64,000 bases of DNA from assembly GCF_027891095.1 (NCBI RefSeq), contig NZ_JAQIIO010000001.1, positions 1 to 64,000 of the forward strand, read 5' to 3'. Position numbers and translations under genes: made by a program. The notes under the pieces are model-generated. The model made no database searches. It had not been told where the DNA came from and saw only the letters and a program-made list of their open reading frames with translations. The DNA comes from Aliiroseovarius salicola (GTDB lineage: Bacteria; Pseudomonadota; Alphaproteobacteria; Rhodobacterales; Rhodobacteraceae). Shown here one piece after another: positions 35,453 to 45,505 of this stretch. Every line of letters begins with the position of its first letter. Position 1 is the stretch's first letter.

Positions 35453-37903
35453 ATGATTGATGATCTGCCCATCCATGACGCCATTCCTGATCTTCTTGCT
35501 GCTCTGGAACAGGCGGGACGCGCGGTGTTGATGGCCCCTCCGGGAGCGGGCAAGACAACTGTCGTTCCGCTGGAAATGCTCGCAGCGGGGGCGTTTGACG
35601 GGCGATTGATCATGCTCGAGCCGCGTAGGCTGGCGGCGCGTACCGCCGCCGAACGCATGGCGCAGACACTGGGGGAGCGTGCGGGCGAAACGGTGGGCTA
35701 TCGCATTCGCGGCGAGGCAAAGGTTTCGAAAGCCACCCGGATCGAAGTCGTCACCGAAGGGATCCTGACCCGGATGCTGCAATCCGATCCCTCACTTGAG
35801 GGCGTGGGCGCGGTGATTTTTGATGAATTTCACGAACGCTCCTTGGTGGCGGATCTTGGACTTGCGCTGACTTGGGAAGCAATGGGCGCGCTGCGCGATG
35901 ATCTGAAGCTTGTCGTGATGTCTGCCACGCTTGATGCTGATCCGGTGGCGCGCCTTTTGGACGATGCGCCGATTGTGCGCTCAGAAGGGCGCGCCTTTCC
36001 GGTGGAAACGAAGCATTTGGATCGGCCTCTGGCCAAGGGTGCGCGGATCCCCGAGGCAACGGCTGATCTGGTTCTTCAAACGCTGCCACAGACAGAGGGC
36101 GGCGTTCTGGTGTTTCTGCCTGGCGAAGGGGAAATCCGCCGTTGCGAAACCGCCTTGAAACGGCGGCTGCCCGCAGACTGCCATTTGCACCCGCTTTTTG
36201 GCGCGATGGAGTTTGCGGCCCAGCGTGCCGCAATCCAACCCGCCAAGAAAGGCCGCAAGATCGTGTTGGCCACGGCCATCGCCGAAACCTCGCTGACCAT
36301 TCAGGATATTCGGGTGGTGGTCGATGCCGGGCTTGCACGCCGCGCCCGGTTTGATCCGGGGTCCGGCATGTCACGGCTGGTCACCGAACGGGTGTCCAAA
36401 GCCGAAGCCACCCAGCGGCAGGGCCGCGCCGGGCGGGTGGCCGAGGGAACCTGTTATCGCCTCTGGACCAAAGGCGAAGAAGGCGGCCTGCCCCCCTTCC
36501 CGCCCGCCGAAATCGAAACCGCCGACCTTGCCCCCCTGGCACTGGAGCTTGCCATGTGGGGCAGTACGGACGGATCCGGCCTGGCCTTTCTCACCCCCCC
36601 CAACTCCGGTGTTCTGAGCGAAGCACAGGCTCTGCTGGTTGACCTCGGTGCACTCGACACGGACGGAAAGATCACCAATCACGGGCGACAGCTTGCCCGC
36701 CTGCCGATGCATCCACGTCTGGGACATATGATGGCCACAGCCGGGAAACCCGCGGCTCCGCTGGCGGCGCTTTGGGTGGATCGCGATCCGCTTTCGCGCG
36801 GGGTGGATCTCGACCTGAGCTTGCGACTTGATGCGATCCACGATCCCAAGGGCTTTGCCCGGAGGCGCGGTTTGCAATCCAACAGAGGAGCGGTTGAGCG
36901 GATCCGGGCTGAGGCCAAACGCCTTGCACGCATGGTCACACACACATCTGAATTCACCGACGCGCAAATGGCGGCGCTGGCCTATCCTGACCGGGTGGGC
37001 CTTCGCCGCCCCGGTGACATCCCGCGCTTTGTTTTGTCAGGCGGCAAGGGCTGCGTGATGGATGAGGTCGCCTCACTGGCGGGCACCCGCCTGATTGTCG
37101 TCACCGACACCGATGGCAACCCGCGCGAAGCAAAGATACGTCAGGCCATCCAGATCAGCGAAGGTGAGCTGCGCGAGATCTTTGCAGGTCAGATCGTCTG
37201 GCACGACCACTGTGAATGGTCGAAACGAGACGGGCGCGTGGTGGCGCGGCGGCAGGAACGGTTGGGTGCGGTTGTTCTGGATGACCGGATCTGGAAAGAC
37301 GCGCCCCCTGCCTCCATCGCCCACGCAATGCTGGATGGCGTGCGCGACATGGGATTGCGCCTGTCAGATGCCGCGAAACGCTTTGTGGCGCGGGTCGAGC
37401 TGGTGCGGACGGGTGGTACGGATCTTCCCGACATGACCGAAGCTGCCCTGATGGACACTCTTGAAGACTGGCTCCTGCCCCATCTGACAGGTGTGAAAAC
37501 CACCGCAGACTGGAAAAAGTTTGATGCGCTTGAGGCACTGCGCGCGCGGCTTGACTGGAACCAGATGCAGGCGTTGGATCAAGCTGCCCCTGCGCATTTC
37601 ACCACACCTTTAGGCCGCAAAGTACCCATCGACTATTCCGGCGAGACGCCGGAAATTGAAATCCGCTTGCAAGAAATGTTCGGCGTGACCCGACACCCCA
37701 CCGTGGGCCGCACGCCACTGCGCGTCACCCTGCTCTCGCCTGCGCGCCGCCCCGTGCAGACCACGCTCGACATTCCCGGTTTCTGGGCCAACTCCTATGC
37801 GGATGTGCGCAAGGACATGCGCGGACGCTATCCGAAACACCCCTGGCCCGAAGACCCAACCCAGGCGGATCCAACCTTGCGGGCAAAACCCCGTTCCAAA
37901 TAG
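35453..37903 (+). CDS. hrpB: ATP-dependent helicase HrpB (DEAH-box family)
   Basis: 816 residues, the usual length. Walker A APPGAGKTT (28-36), FDEFHERS as the DEAH-type motif II (DEFH), SATLD motif III, TAIAETSLTI and the QRQGRAGRV motif VI. The C-terminal HrpB domain includes the conserved YPDRVGLRR and PIDYSGETPEI segments. It unwinds nucleic acids with ATP; its precise cellular task is poorly known. Confidence 0.96.
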   Translation: MIDDLPIHDAIPDLLAALEQAGRAVLMAPPGAGKTTVVPLEMLAAGAFDGRLIMLEPRRLAARTAAERMAQTLGERAGETVGYRIRGEAKVSKATRIEVVTEGILTRMLQSDPSLEGVGAVIFDEFHERSLVADLGLALTWEAMGALRDDLKLVVMSATLDADPVARLLDDAPIVRSEGRAFPVETKHLDRPLAKGARIPEATADLVLQTLPQTEGGVLVFLPGEGEIRRCETALKRRLPADCHLHPLFGAMEFAAQRAAIQPAKKGRKIVLATAIAETSLTIQDIRVVVDAGLARRARFDPGSGMSRLVTERVSKAEATQRQGRAGRVAEGTCYRLWTKGEEGGLPPFPPAEIETADLAPLALELAMWGSTDGSGLAFLTPPNSGVLSEAQALLVDLGALDTDGKITNHGRQLARLPMHPRLGHMMATAGKPAAPLAALWVDRDPLSRGVDLDLSLRLDAIHDPKGFARRRGLQSNRGAVERIRAEAKRLARMVTHTSEFTDAQMAALAYPDRVGLRRPGDIPRFVLSGGKGCVMDEVASLAGTRLIVVTDTDGNPREAKIRQAIQISEGELREIFAGQIVWHDHCEWSKRDGRVVARRQERLGAVVLDDRIWKDAPPASIAHAMLDGVRDMGLRLSDAAKRFVARVELVRTGGTDLPDMTEAALMDTLEDWLLPHLTGVKTTADWKKFDALEALRARLDWNQMQALDQAAPAHFTTPLGRKVPIDYSGETPEIEIRLQEMFGVTRHPTVGRTPLRVTLLSPARRPVQTTLDIPGFWANSYADVRKDMRGRYPKHPWPEDPTQADPTLRAKPRSK

Positions 37904-37957
37904 CACATTGTATCGCACCGAGGGATGCTGGCCGCTGAGATCCCCCTTCTCTTTTCC

Positions 37958-38042
37958 TTGTTCCAAATATTCTGGGGGAGGGTCCGCCTAATAGGCAGGA
38001 ACGGGGGCAAAGCCCCCGTCAGGCTCACGAAGTGAGCCACCG
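37958..38042. repeat. REP-like intergenic element, copy 3
   Basis: CCAAATATTCTGGGGG core, the hairpin acgggggcaaagcccccgt, and the dyad ggctcacgaagtgagcc. It fills most of the gap (37904-38208) between hrpB and the NUDIX gene, which has nothing else recognisable. Confidence 0.6.
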
Positions 38043-38208
38043 GACGCACCATGCAAATGACATGCCCCTTTCCGCCGCCACACCCTGTTGTGAGGCAAAA
38101 GGTTGCGGTTCAAAAGCGCGGCCATTGGGTTGAAGTTTATCCACAGACCCCTTATTTCCCACCGATACGCAGTAAAAATACAATAAACAGGCCGTTCCCG
38201 AACCAACC

Positions 38209-38667
38209 ATGCCACCAATGCTGAAATACGCTTGGGATGAATTTGTATTCCCTATGTTCCGCCGCCCGCGCCGCGCGCAGGTGGCTGCATTGTGCTATCG
38301 GGGCAATGGAGATGAGAAAGAGGTCCTCTTGATCACATCGCGTGGCACCGGTCGCTGGATCCTGCCCAAGGGCTGGTTGATGGAAGACAGGCCCGCCTCC
38401 GAAGCCGCCGCTCAGGAAGCCTGGGAAGAGGCCGGTGTGACAAAGGGCAATCTGAACGAGACGCCTGTCGGGGCCTTTTCCTATGACAAGGAACTTGAGG
38501 ATGGCGCCATTGCCCCCTGCGAGGCCACCGTCTTCCAGCTCAAGGTCAAGGAACTGACCGACGACTTCCCGGAAGCCAACGAGCGCAACCGCACTTGGGT
38601 GCGGCCGGATGAGGCGGTGAAGATGGTGAACGAGCCTGGCCTGAAAAAGCTGTTGCGCAATTTCTGA
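38209..38667 (+). CDS. NUDIX hydrolase, diadenosine/diphosphoinositol polyphosphate type
   Basis: 152 residues (ATGs at 38209 and 38218 are both possible starts). The NUDIX segment is PKGWLMEDRPASEAAAQEAWEEAGV, with the EExG end intact and the REU position reading QEA. The early VLLITSRGTGRWILPKGW and a tail of this length match the DIPP-like group. It cleaves a nucleoside diphosphate linked to another moiety; exact substrate unknown. Confidence 0.88.
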   Translation: MPPMLKYAWDEFVFPMFRRPRRAQVAALCYRGNGDEKEVLLITSRGTGRWILPKGWLMEDRPASEAAAQEAWEEAGVTKGNLNETPVGAFSYDKELEDGAIAPCEATVFQLKVKELTDDFPEANERNRTWVRPDEAVKMVNEPGLKKLLRNF

Positions 38668-38789
38668 CTTGCTTTGAAGCCTTCTCTTCTAAGCTTCTGT
38701 CGTTCGGGAGCTGCGTGACAATTTGCTTTTCCCCTCACACGCAGAATCCCTTGCATTTGCACCGTCGACCCGCTAGCGCAGCCAGAGAA

Positions 38790-38818
38790 TGTAACGTCTG
38801 CGCGACGGATTTATGACG
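38790..38818 (-). promoter_or_regulatory. Triple Pho box upstream of the phosphate transporter
   Basis: Three 7-bp half-sites with exact 11-bp spacing: TGTAACG (38790), CGCGACG (38801) and TATGACG (38812), that is CGTCATA, CGTCGCG and CGTTACA on the minus strand, matching the PhoB repeat pattern with four-base gaps. It lies about 70 bases upstream of the Pit start. Confidence 0.6.
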
Positions 38819-38885
38819 CCCCTCAATAGAATCGGGCAAAATCCGTTCTCGCATGATCGGGCCAGAGACGAGAGGGAACCGGGCC

Positions 38886-40367
38886 ATGACAAAGACAACG
38901 AAAGGCCGTCAGTGGCGCTCGCTGGACAAGGATCTCAAAAGGATCAGCCAGCTTGAATATGCTGCACAATATACATCGCGCCCTCTGGTGGGCATGGGCA
39001 TTGCGCTGGCATTCATCGTGATAGCTGCCCTTGTAGCTGCAATCTTCTTCGGATCAACACCAACCTCGTTTGTGGTGGTAATGGCAGCCGCGTTCGGTGC
39101 CTACATGGCAATCAACATCGGCGCCAATGATGTTGCCAACAACATGGGTCCCGCCGTGGGGGCAAATGCTCTGACCATGGGTGGCGCCATTGCGATTGCC
39201 GCGATTTTCGAAAGCGCTGGCGCGATGCTTGCAGGGGGCGATGTTGTGTCGACCATCTCGAAAGGCATCATTGATCCGTCTGGCTTTTCTGAAGTGCGCG
39301 TCTTTGTCTGGGCGATGATGGCAGCGCTGATCTCATCCGCGCTTTGGGTGAACCTTGCGACCTGGATCGGGGCACCGGTCTCGACCACTCATTCGGTTGT
39401 GGGGGGCGTGATGGGCGCCGGTATCGCAGCGGCGGGTTTCGCCGCCGTGAACTGGCCGACCATGGGCAAGATTGCCGCCAGCTGGGTGATTTCTCCGGTT
39501 CTTGGGGGTGTCATTGCCGCCCTTTTTCTGGCGTTCATCAAGGTCAAGATTGTCTATCAGGATGATAAGATCGCAGCCGCGAAACGTTGGGTTCCGGTGT
39601 TGGTTGGCATTATGGCAGCCGCCTTTGGCACCTATCTCGCCATCAAGGGTTTCAAACGTATCATAAAGATCGATCTGGTGACTGCGCTGATGATCGGAGC
39701 TTTGGTTGGCGGCGCGGCCTATGCGATTTCGGCTCCGCTGATTGCAAAACAGGCTCGAGGTCTTGAGAACCGCACCAAATCTCTGAAAACGCTGTTTGGC
39801 CTGCCACTGATCTTCTCGGCTGCGATGCTGTCCTTTGCGCACGGCGCCAATGATGTGGCGAATGCGGTCGGTCCTCTCGCGGCCATTGTGCATGCCGAAA
39901 GCGTGGGTGATTTTGCCGCCAAGGTTCCGATCCCGGTCTGGGTGATGGTGATCGGTGCCTTCGGTATCACCTTCGGTCTGGTGTTGTTTGGCCCGAAACT
40001 GATCCGCATGGTGGGCAGCCAAATTACCAAACTCAACCCGATGCGCGCCTATTGTGTAGCCCTTTCGGCCGCCATCACCGTGATTGTGGCCAGCTGGCTG
40101 GGCCTGCCCGTCAGCTCGACCCATATCGCTGTTGGCGGCGTGTTTGGTGTTGGTTTCTATCGCGAGTGGCACATGGAGCGCCGCCTGCGCAACAATGTGG
40201 CCAAACGTCCAGACGCAAAGCGCCTGGGTGCCGAGGAGCGCCGCCGCCGCAAGCTGGTCCGTCGTTCGCATTTCATGACAATTGTGGCCGCCTGGGTGAT
40301 CACCGTCCCGGCCGCTGCGATCCTGTCCAGCGTGATCTTCTTCATCCTGAACTCGGTCGTCGGCTGA
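38886..40367 (+). CDS. Inorganic phosphate transporter, PiT family
   Basis: 493 residues from the ATG at 38886; an earlier ATG at 38853 is less well placed. The two PiT signature repeats are clear: GANDVANNMGPAVGA and GANDVANAVGPLAA, with about ten to eleven membrane helices. A soluble N-terminal segment of about 35 residues and a basic loop near the C-terminus (KRPDAKRLGAEERRRRK) are present. It carries phosphate (or metal phosphate) across the inner membrane with protons or sodium. A Pho box upstream indicates PhoB control. Confidence 0.95.
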   Translation: MTKTTKGRQWRSLDKDLKRISQLEYAAQYTSRPLVGMGIALAFIVIAALVAAIFFGSTPTSFVVVMAAAFGAYMAINIGANDVANNMGPAVGANALTMGGAIAIAAIFESAGAMLAGGDVVSTISKGIIDPSGFSEVRVFVWAMMAALISSALWVNLATWIGAPVSTTHSVVGGVMGAGIAAAGFAAVNWPTMGKIAASWVISPVLGGVIAALFLAFIKVKIVYQDDKIAAAKRWVPVLVGIMAAAFGTYLAIKGFKRIIKIDLVTALMIGALVGGAAYAISAPLIAKQARGLENRTKSLKTLFGLPLIFSAAMLSFAHGANDVANAVGPLAAIVHAESVGDFAAKVPIPVWVMVIGAFGITFGLVLFGPKLIRMVGSQITKLNPMRAYCVALSAAITVIVASWLGLPVSSTHIAVGGVFGVGFYREWHMERRLRNNVAKRPDAKRLGAEERRRRKLVRRSHFMTIVAAWVITVPAAAILSSVIFFILNSVVG

Positions 40368-40390
40368 TCATCTTCAGACCCTGAAACACC

Positions 40391-40418
40391 AAAAGCCGCG
40401 CTCACCAGCGCGGCTTTT
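40391..40418. terminator. Bidirectional terminator after the phosphate transporter
   Basis: Perfect arms aaaagccgcgct and agcgcggctttt around a four-base loop, between convergent genes. Confidence 0.9.
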
Positions 40419-40438
40419 CATTTGAAACGACACAATTT

Positions 40439-40684
40439 TCACGATGGCGATTGACCAAACCACCACTCTGCCAGCTGTGCCCCTGCCCCCAACGCCAGAA
40501 TTCCAATCAGGTAAAAGATCAGCATGATCAGCAGCACCAGCCCCGCAAGGCGGATATATCGCATGATCCAATACCGCGCATAAATCCCTCCGAACCAATA
40601 GGACCAGAGACCTGCCACCAGCAGCGCTCCGAACAGCGGATCCCCAAGGGCTTGGGAAAAGGGAGAATAGGGTTCAAAACTCAT
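40439..40684 (-). CDS. Small membrane protein, hypothetical
   Basis: 81 residues (ATG at 40684; a GTG three codons earlier is possible). Two hydrophobic segments (PLFGALLVAGLWSYWFGGIY and LAGLVLLIMLIFYLIGILALGAGA) suggest two membrane helices. It converges on the phosphate transporter. No family recognised. Confidence 0.6.
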   Translation of the reverse strand: MSFEPYSPFSQALGDPLFGALLVAGLWSYWFGGIYARYWIMRYIRLAGLVLLIMLIFYLIGILALGAGAQLAEWWFGQSPS

Positions 40685-40854
40685 GCGGGACACTGGGGTT
40701 GAGGTGGCGCCTACCGCTGGCAGAAATACAAAAAAAATGCACTTAAACAGGGAATGAATAAAACACGAGGAACCGTTTAATACTGGCAGGTCTGCGCAAC
40801 AGAAATCCCGGCCACCTCAGGGTCAGAATAAACCCGGAACGCGACACAAATTAA

Positions 40855-40883
40855 GACGGGTGGACCAAAAAAGCCCACCCGTC
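40855..40883 (-). terminator. Probable terminator after argF
   Basis: Arms gacgggtgg and ccacccgtc with an A-rich loop (T-rich on the minus strand), 26 bases after the argF stop. No strong T run follows, so strength is uncertain. Confidence 0.5.
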
Positions 40884-40908
40884 ACATCTTTATCACGTGA
40901 TGGTTGTT

Positions 40909-41835
40909 TTACTTATCCAAACACCAGCGCATCACCGCCTTTTGGGCGTGGAGCCGATTTTCGGCTTCGTCAAAGATCACTGACTGCGGGCCGTCCATGA
41001 CCGAATTGGTGACTTCTTCCTCACGGTGCGCTGGCAGACAATGCATGAAAAGCGCGTCGTCTTTGGCGGCCTTCATCAGATCATCATTGACCTGATAGGG
41101 CCGCAGCAGGTTGTGGCGGCGTTCGCGCGCCGACGGCGCATCATGCATGCTGACCCAAGTATCGGTCACAATCAGATCCGCATTTTTCACCGCTTTTGTC
41201 GGGTCGCGTTCGATCTCAACCGCGACACCAGCCTTACGTGCCTCATCCACAAAGACCTGCTCGGGGTTAAGCACTTCCGGCCCGGTGAAGGTCACATCAA
41301 ATCCAAACTTGCCCGCGGCGTGCAGGAAAGATGCGCAGACATTGTTGCCATCCCCGGCCCAGACCACTTTCTTGCCTTCGATCGAGCCGCGATGCTCTTC
41401 ATAGGTGAGGATATCAGCCATGATCTGGCATGGATGCGAACGGTTGGTCAGCCCGTTGATCACCGGCACATCGGCGTATTCCGCCATCTCCAGCAGCGTG
41501 GCCTCTTCAAAGGTACGGATCATGATCAGGTCCACGTAACGCGACAAAACACGAGCGGTATCGGCCACGGTTTCCCCATGACCGAGCTGCATCTCAGAGC
41601 CGGACAGCACCATGGTCTGCCCGCCCAACTGGCGCACACCCACGTCAAAGCTGACGCGGGTCCGGGTCGAGGGCTTTTCAAAAATCAGCGCCACCATGTG
41701 ATCTTTCAGCGGCAGATCACTGTCAGGCGTGGCCTTGGGCAAACCCTTGCGCGCCTGTTTCATGTCATGCGCGGTGGAGAGCATGGTTTTCAGGTCCGCA
41801 ATGTCGGTTTTGTTAATGTCGAGAAAATGGGTCAT
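40909..41835 (-). CDS. argF: Ornithine carbamoyltransferase
   Basis: 308 residues. The carbamoyl-phosphate motif [12 protein letters not shown] (S56-T57-R58-T59) and the ornithine-side HCLPAHR motif are intact, along with FVDLIMIRT-like and [11 protein letters not shown] segments. It joins carbamoyl phosphate and ornithine to citrulline in arginine synthesis. Its start overlaps the argD stop by four bases (ATGA), so argD and argF form an operon. Confidence 0.97.
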   Translation of the reverse strand: MTHFLDINKTDIADLKTMLSTAHDMKQARKGLPKATPDSDLPLKDHMVALIFEKPSTRTRVSFDVGVRQLGGQTMVLSGSEMQLGHGETVADTARVLSRYVDLIMIRTFEEATLLEMAEYADVPVINGLTNRSHPCQIMADILTYEEHRGSIEGKKVVWAGDGNNVCASFLHAAGKFGFDVTFTGPEVLNPEQVFVDEARKAGVAVEIERDPTKAVKNADLIVTDTWVSMHDAPSARERRHNLLRPYQVNDDLMKAAKDDALFMHCLPAHREEEVTNSVMDGPQSVIFDEAENRLHAQKAVMRWCLDK

Positions 41836-43040
41836 GCGTCCTGCTCCTCTTGAGCGGCAATGGCGGTTTCAACGGCCTCGGCCGCTGTATTCAACCGCTC
41901 CAGCGCGGCGTTGATGTCTTTGTCGTCGATGTTCAGCGCAGGCAACAGGCGCAGCACATTGTCGCCTGCTGGCACCACCAGAACATCGGCGTCATAACAG
42001 GCGGACAGCACGTCGGTGTTTGGCGCCTTGCATTTGAGGCCCAGCATCAGGCCCGATCCACGCACGCTGTCAAAGACCGCGGGATGTTCGGCCACCAGCC
42101 CTTCGAGTTTCTGACGCAGAAGCCCCGCCTTGCGGTTTACCTCAGCCAGGAAGGCTTCATCCGACACGATCTCCAGCACCTTGCCGCCCACTGCGCAGGC
42201 CAGCGGGTTGCCGCCATAGGTCGATCCGTGCGTGCCCGCCACCATGCCCGAAGCCGCATCTTCGGTGGCCAGAACCGCGCCCAGCGGAAAGCCCCCACCA
42301 ATGCCCTTGGCAACCATCATGATATCCGGCACTACCCCGGCCCATTCATGGGCAAAGAGCTTGCCGGTCCGGCCCACGCCGCATTGCACCTCGTCAAATA
42401 TGAGCAAAACGCCAGCCTCATCACAAATCTCGCGAATCTGTTTCAGATCCGCATCCGACACCGGGCGGATACCCCCTTCGCCCTGAACGGGCTCGATGAT
42501 TACCGCGGCGGTGGTGTCACTGATCGCGTCTTTCAACGCGTCCAGATCCCCAAAGGGAAGATGCGTGAACCCGGGCAGGAGCGGCCCAAATCCGGTGGTG
42601 AGCTTCTCGCCACCTGCCGCGGCAATGCCCGCTGACGACCGGCCATGGAACGAACCCTCAAAACCGATGATTTCGACGCAGTCATGATCGCCTTCGTCAT
42701 ACCAGTATTTACGTGCCATCTTCACCGCCAGTTCACAGGCTTCGGTGCCCGAGTTGGTGAAAAACACGGTGTCTGCGAAGGTCTTCTCGACCAGCGCATC
42801 CGCCAGCGCCTGCTGGCCCGGGATCTCATACAGGTTCGACACATGCCACAGCTTTGCGGCCTGATCCGTAATCGCTTCGACCAGTGCAGGATGGGCGTGC
42901 CCCAACGCATTCACGGCGATGCCTGCGCCCAGATCCAGATATCGCTCGCCCCCATCCGTGACGAGCCAGCTGCCCTGGCCCTCAGCAAACGCAAGGGGAA
43001 CACGGTTATAGGTCGGCAAAAGCGACGGGATCATGGTCAT
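41832..43040 (-). CDS. argD: Acetylornithine aminotransferase (PLP, class III)
   Basis: 402 residues. [18 protein letters not shown] binds the PLP phosphate, [11 protein letters not shown] follows, and the Schiff-base lysine is K245 in [15 protein letters not shown]. It converts N-acetylglutamate semialdehyde to N-acetylornithine, and often also acts in lysine synthesis. First gene of the argD-argF operon. Confidence 0.96.
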   Translation of the reverse strand: MTMIPSLLPTYNRVPLAFAEGQGSWLVTDGGERYLDLGAGIAVNALGHAHPALVEAITDQAAKLWHVSNLYEIPGQQALADALVEKTFADTVFFTNSGTEACELAVKMARKYWYDEGDHDCVEIIGFEGSFHGRSSAGIAAAGGEKLTTGFGPLLPGFTHLPFGDLDALKDAISDTTAAVIIEPVQGEGGIRPVSDADLKQIREICDEAGVLLIFDEVQCGVGRTGKLFAHEWAGVVPDIMMVAKGIGGGFPLGAVLATEDAASGMVAGTHGSTYGGNPLACAVGGKVLEIVSDEAFLAEVNRKAGLLRQKLEGLVAEHPAVFDSVRGSGLMLGLKCKAPNTDVLSACYDADVLVVPAGDNVLRLLPALNIDDKDINAALERLNTAAEAVETAIAAQEEQDA

Positions 43041-43312
43041 TTCCTTCTAGGATACAAGAAAGCCCTTTGGTGCCGTGTGGCGGGCCTCAAGTCAACAATT
43101 TCAATTGGTTTGGAAGAGATGCGCCAAAATGGCGCGGATCAAGCGAAAGCGGACGTCAGGCGCAAGTGCGTCGGCGTCGGTCAGCAGCGCGAAGGCCGCG
43201 AATTGTATTGGTCCGTTTGATCATGCGCCGGGATGTAGCTTGCAACACGCATTCTGTCCAGTCATTTCAACTCCCCCTTTCGCTTGCACGGACTGCGCGA
43301 TAGGCAGGAGAG

Positions 43313-44206
43313 ATGGAAACGCGCCAAGACCCAGTTGCCGCTGCAGGGTTCATCCTGCTGGCCTCGGCTCTCATTGCCGGAACGACCCTGCTTGCCAAAC
43401 TGGCAGGGCAGGACCATCTGGGTGATCCGCTGCATCCTTTGCAGATCAGCCATGGACGGTTCCTGTTTGCCTTCATTGCCATCAGCTTGATGGCAGGCGT
43501 GTTGCGTCCACGCTTCTCGCGCCCCGCTTTGGGCCTGCACGTGGCGCGCTCGGCCTCAGGCTGGGCTGGAATATCGCTGATGTTCGCCGCGGTCACGTTC
43601 ATTCCGTTGGCGGATGCCACGGCGATCAGCTTTCTCAACCCGATCATCGCCATGGTACTGGCGATCCCGCTGTTGGGCGAGCGGGTTGGCCCATGGCGCT
43701 GGGGTGCGGCGGCAATTGCCCTTGTCGGTGCCTTCGTTCTGATCCAGCCCGGCACTGGAAGCTTTCACCCCGCCGCCCTTCTCGCGCTTGCTGCCGCCTT
43801 TATCATGGGGTTCGAGATCACCCTGATCAAACGGCTGACCGGGCGCGAGGCCCCGTTGCAGATCCTTTGGTTCAACAACGCGATCGGCTGCACCATCGCG
43901 ACTATTGCCGTGCTGTTTGTCTGGCAGACACCCAGTGCCGGGCAATGGATCGCGCTGGCTTGTCTTGGCACCATGATGGCCACAGCGCAGGCCTGTTTCA
44001 TTCAGGGCATGAAGCGGGCGGATGCGAGCTTTGTTGCCCCGTTCCAATATGCGACGTTGATTTTTGCGGGGCTTTACGACTTTGTGGGCTTTTCCGCGAT
44101 TCCCGCTGCAACCAGCATCTTGGGCGCCGGGATCATCATTGCTGGTGGTGTGATCCTGGCCTGGCGTGAGACCCGAGCAACACGCCGCCCAATACAAGCG
44201 CGCTAA
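43313..44206 (+). CDS. DMT family transporter (EamA/RhaT type)
   Basis: 297 residues with ten hydrophobic helices in two EamA repeats; ADATAISFLNPIIAMVLAIPLLGERVGPWRW ends the first and YATLIFAGLYDFVGFSAIP is in the second. A normal-length, unfused relative of the receiver-linked transporter at 893-2443. Likely a metabolite exporter in the inner membrane; substrate unknown. It lies 137 bases upstream of gcrA on the same strand. Confidence 0.9.
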   Translation: METRQDPVAAAGFILLASALIAGTTLLAKLAGQDHLGDPLHPLQISHGRFLFAFIAISLMAGVLRPRFSRPALGLHVARSASGWAGISLMFAAVTFIPLADATAISFLNPIIAMVLAIPLLGERVGPWRWGAAAIALVGAFVLIQPGTGSFHPAALLALAAAFIMGFEITLIKRLTGREAPLQILWFNNAIGCTIATIAVLFVWQTPSAGQWIALACLGTMMATAQACFIQGMKRADASFVAPFQYATLIFAGLYDFVGFSAIPAATSILGAGIIIAGGVILAWRETRATRRPIQAR

Positions 44207-44343
44207 TGGCTTGTATCCCGCGCCGGGGTGACTAATATAAGCCTTCGTGAATTCACGGGGCTGACGGGCCCTGACAAACGTGGGCCTCTGGCCCGGATAA
44301 ATCGTGGGCCTATGGCCCAACAGACCGAAAGACGGGAAAATAC

Positions 44344-44934
44344 ATGTCCTGGACCGACGAACGCGTTGAGATTCTGAAAAAGATGTGGGGCGAGGGGCAA
44401 TCAGCCTCGGTGATCGCCAAAGAACTGGGTGGCGTGACCCGCAACGCAGTGATCGGCAAGGTGCATCGCCTTGGCCTGTCAAACCGCACCGGCGGTGGTG
44501 GCAAGGCCGCGAGCAAGGAAAAGGCTGCTCCAAAAGCGGCGGCCAAACCCAAGGCCGCGCCCAAGCCCAAACCCGCACCCAAGAAAGAAGCGGCCCCCGC
44601 CAGCGAGGCGCCGGCTGCCGCACCAGCGGCGGAAAAGCCGGCTGTGCCCGCCCGCAAACAGATCATCCCGGCCGGCCAACCCCTGCCGCCGCAACCCTCG
44701 GCCAACGAGGTTAGCCCGGAAGCGCTGGCCAAGGTCAATGAGATCGAAAAAGGGGCCAAGAAGCTCAACCTGATGGAGCTGACCGAAAAGACCTGCAAAT
44801 GGCCGATCGGCGACCCGGCCACTGAAGAATTCTGGTTCTGCGGTCTGCCGGTCCAACAGGGCAAACCCTATTGCGAGGCCCACGTGAGTGTGGCCTTCCA
44901 GCCGATGAGCTCGCGCCGCGACCGCAAGCGGTAA
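44344..44934 (+). CDS. gcrA: GcrA cell cycle regulator
   Basis: 196 residues. The N-terminal GcrA DNA-binding domain is unmistakable: MSWTDERVEILKKMWGEGQSASVIAKELGGVTRNAVIGKVHRLGLSNR. An Ala/Pro/Lys-rich linker (about 55-115) is followed by a C-terminal domain with TCKWPIGDPATEEFWFCGLPVQQGKPYCEAHVSVAF, the sigma-70-interacting part. It activates GANTC-methylated promoters with CcrM in alphaproteobacteria. I see no GANTC site in its own immediate upstream region. Confidence 0.97.
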   Translation: MSWTDERVEILKKMWGEGQSASVIAKELGGVTRNAVIGKVHRLGLSNRTGGGGKAASKEKAAPKAAAKPKAAPKPKPAPKKEAAPASEAPAAAPAAEKPAVPARKQIIPAGQPLPPQPSANEVSPEALAKVNEIEKGAKKLNLMELTEKTCKWPIGDPATEEFWFCGLPVQQGKPYCEAHVSVAFQPMSSRRDRKR

Positions 44935-45012
44935 TCGCTGTAACAACAGAAATTCAGAAAGGCGTGGGCATGTCCCGCGCCTTTTTTATGGTCCAAATTC
45001 TGGATGTGATTG

Positions 45013-45066
45013 AGGGGGCGCTGCCCCCGCCTTCGGCCCCCCGGGATATTTAAGGCAAGAGGAAGG
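45013..45066. repeat. REP-like intergenic element, copy 4
   Basis: A hairpin gggggcgctgcccccg, then cggccccccGGGATATTTAAGGCAAGAGGAAGG. It is the clearest copy of the element also seen at 34181, 35349 and 37958. Confidence 0.65.
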
Positions 45067-45121
45067 CGGCAGAGCCGGAAACATGCTATACTGCGGCAGG
45101 ATCTGGACGAAGGAACCCATC

Positions 45122-45505
45122 ATGCAGCTCGGCACGTTTTCCCTAAGCCTCACGGTAAAGGACATCGCGGCATCGCTGAAATTCTATCAGGCGCTCGGAT
45201 TTAGGCAGATCGGCGGTGAGATGGATCAGAACTGGGTGATCGTGCAAAATGGTGACACTGTGATTGGTCTGTTTCACGGGATGTTCGAGCGCAATATGAT
45301 GACCTTCAACCCTGGCTGGTCGGCACCGGGTGTAAGCGCCGAAGAGTTCGACGATATCCGCACCATCCAGAACCTGTTGCAAGAGGGCGGTATCACCCCC
45401 TCCAGGCCTGTTGATCCGGATGGTACTGACCCAGACCACCTGCTGATCACCGATCCTGACGGCAACACGATCATGCTTGATCAGCACGTGCCAAAACAGG
45501 AGTGA
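45122..45505 (+). CDS. VOC (glyoxalase/bleomycin resistance) family protein
   Basis: 127 residues from the ATG at 45122, with GAAGGA upstream; an earlier ATG at 45083 is less likely. It has the VOC pattern LSLTVKDIAASLKFYQALGFRQIGG, then NWVIVQNGDTVIGLFHG, and a C-terminal LLITDPDGNTIMLDQH. Probably a small metal-dependent or binding protein; substrate unknown. Confidence 0.85.
   Translation: MQLGTFSLSLTVKDIAASLKFYQALGFRQIGGEMDQNWVIVQNGDTVIGLFHGMFERNMMTFNPGWSAPGVSAEEFDDIRTIQNLLQEGGITPSRPVDPDGTDPDHLLITDPDGNTIMLDQHVPKQE

Noticed and set aside
35981-36967. Minus-strand frames within hrpB
   Set aside because: They have no start context or domains, and hrpB is intact over the whole interval.
39333-40271. 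312-codon minus-strand frame
   Set aside because: It is antisense to the PiT transporter, which has both signature repeats.
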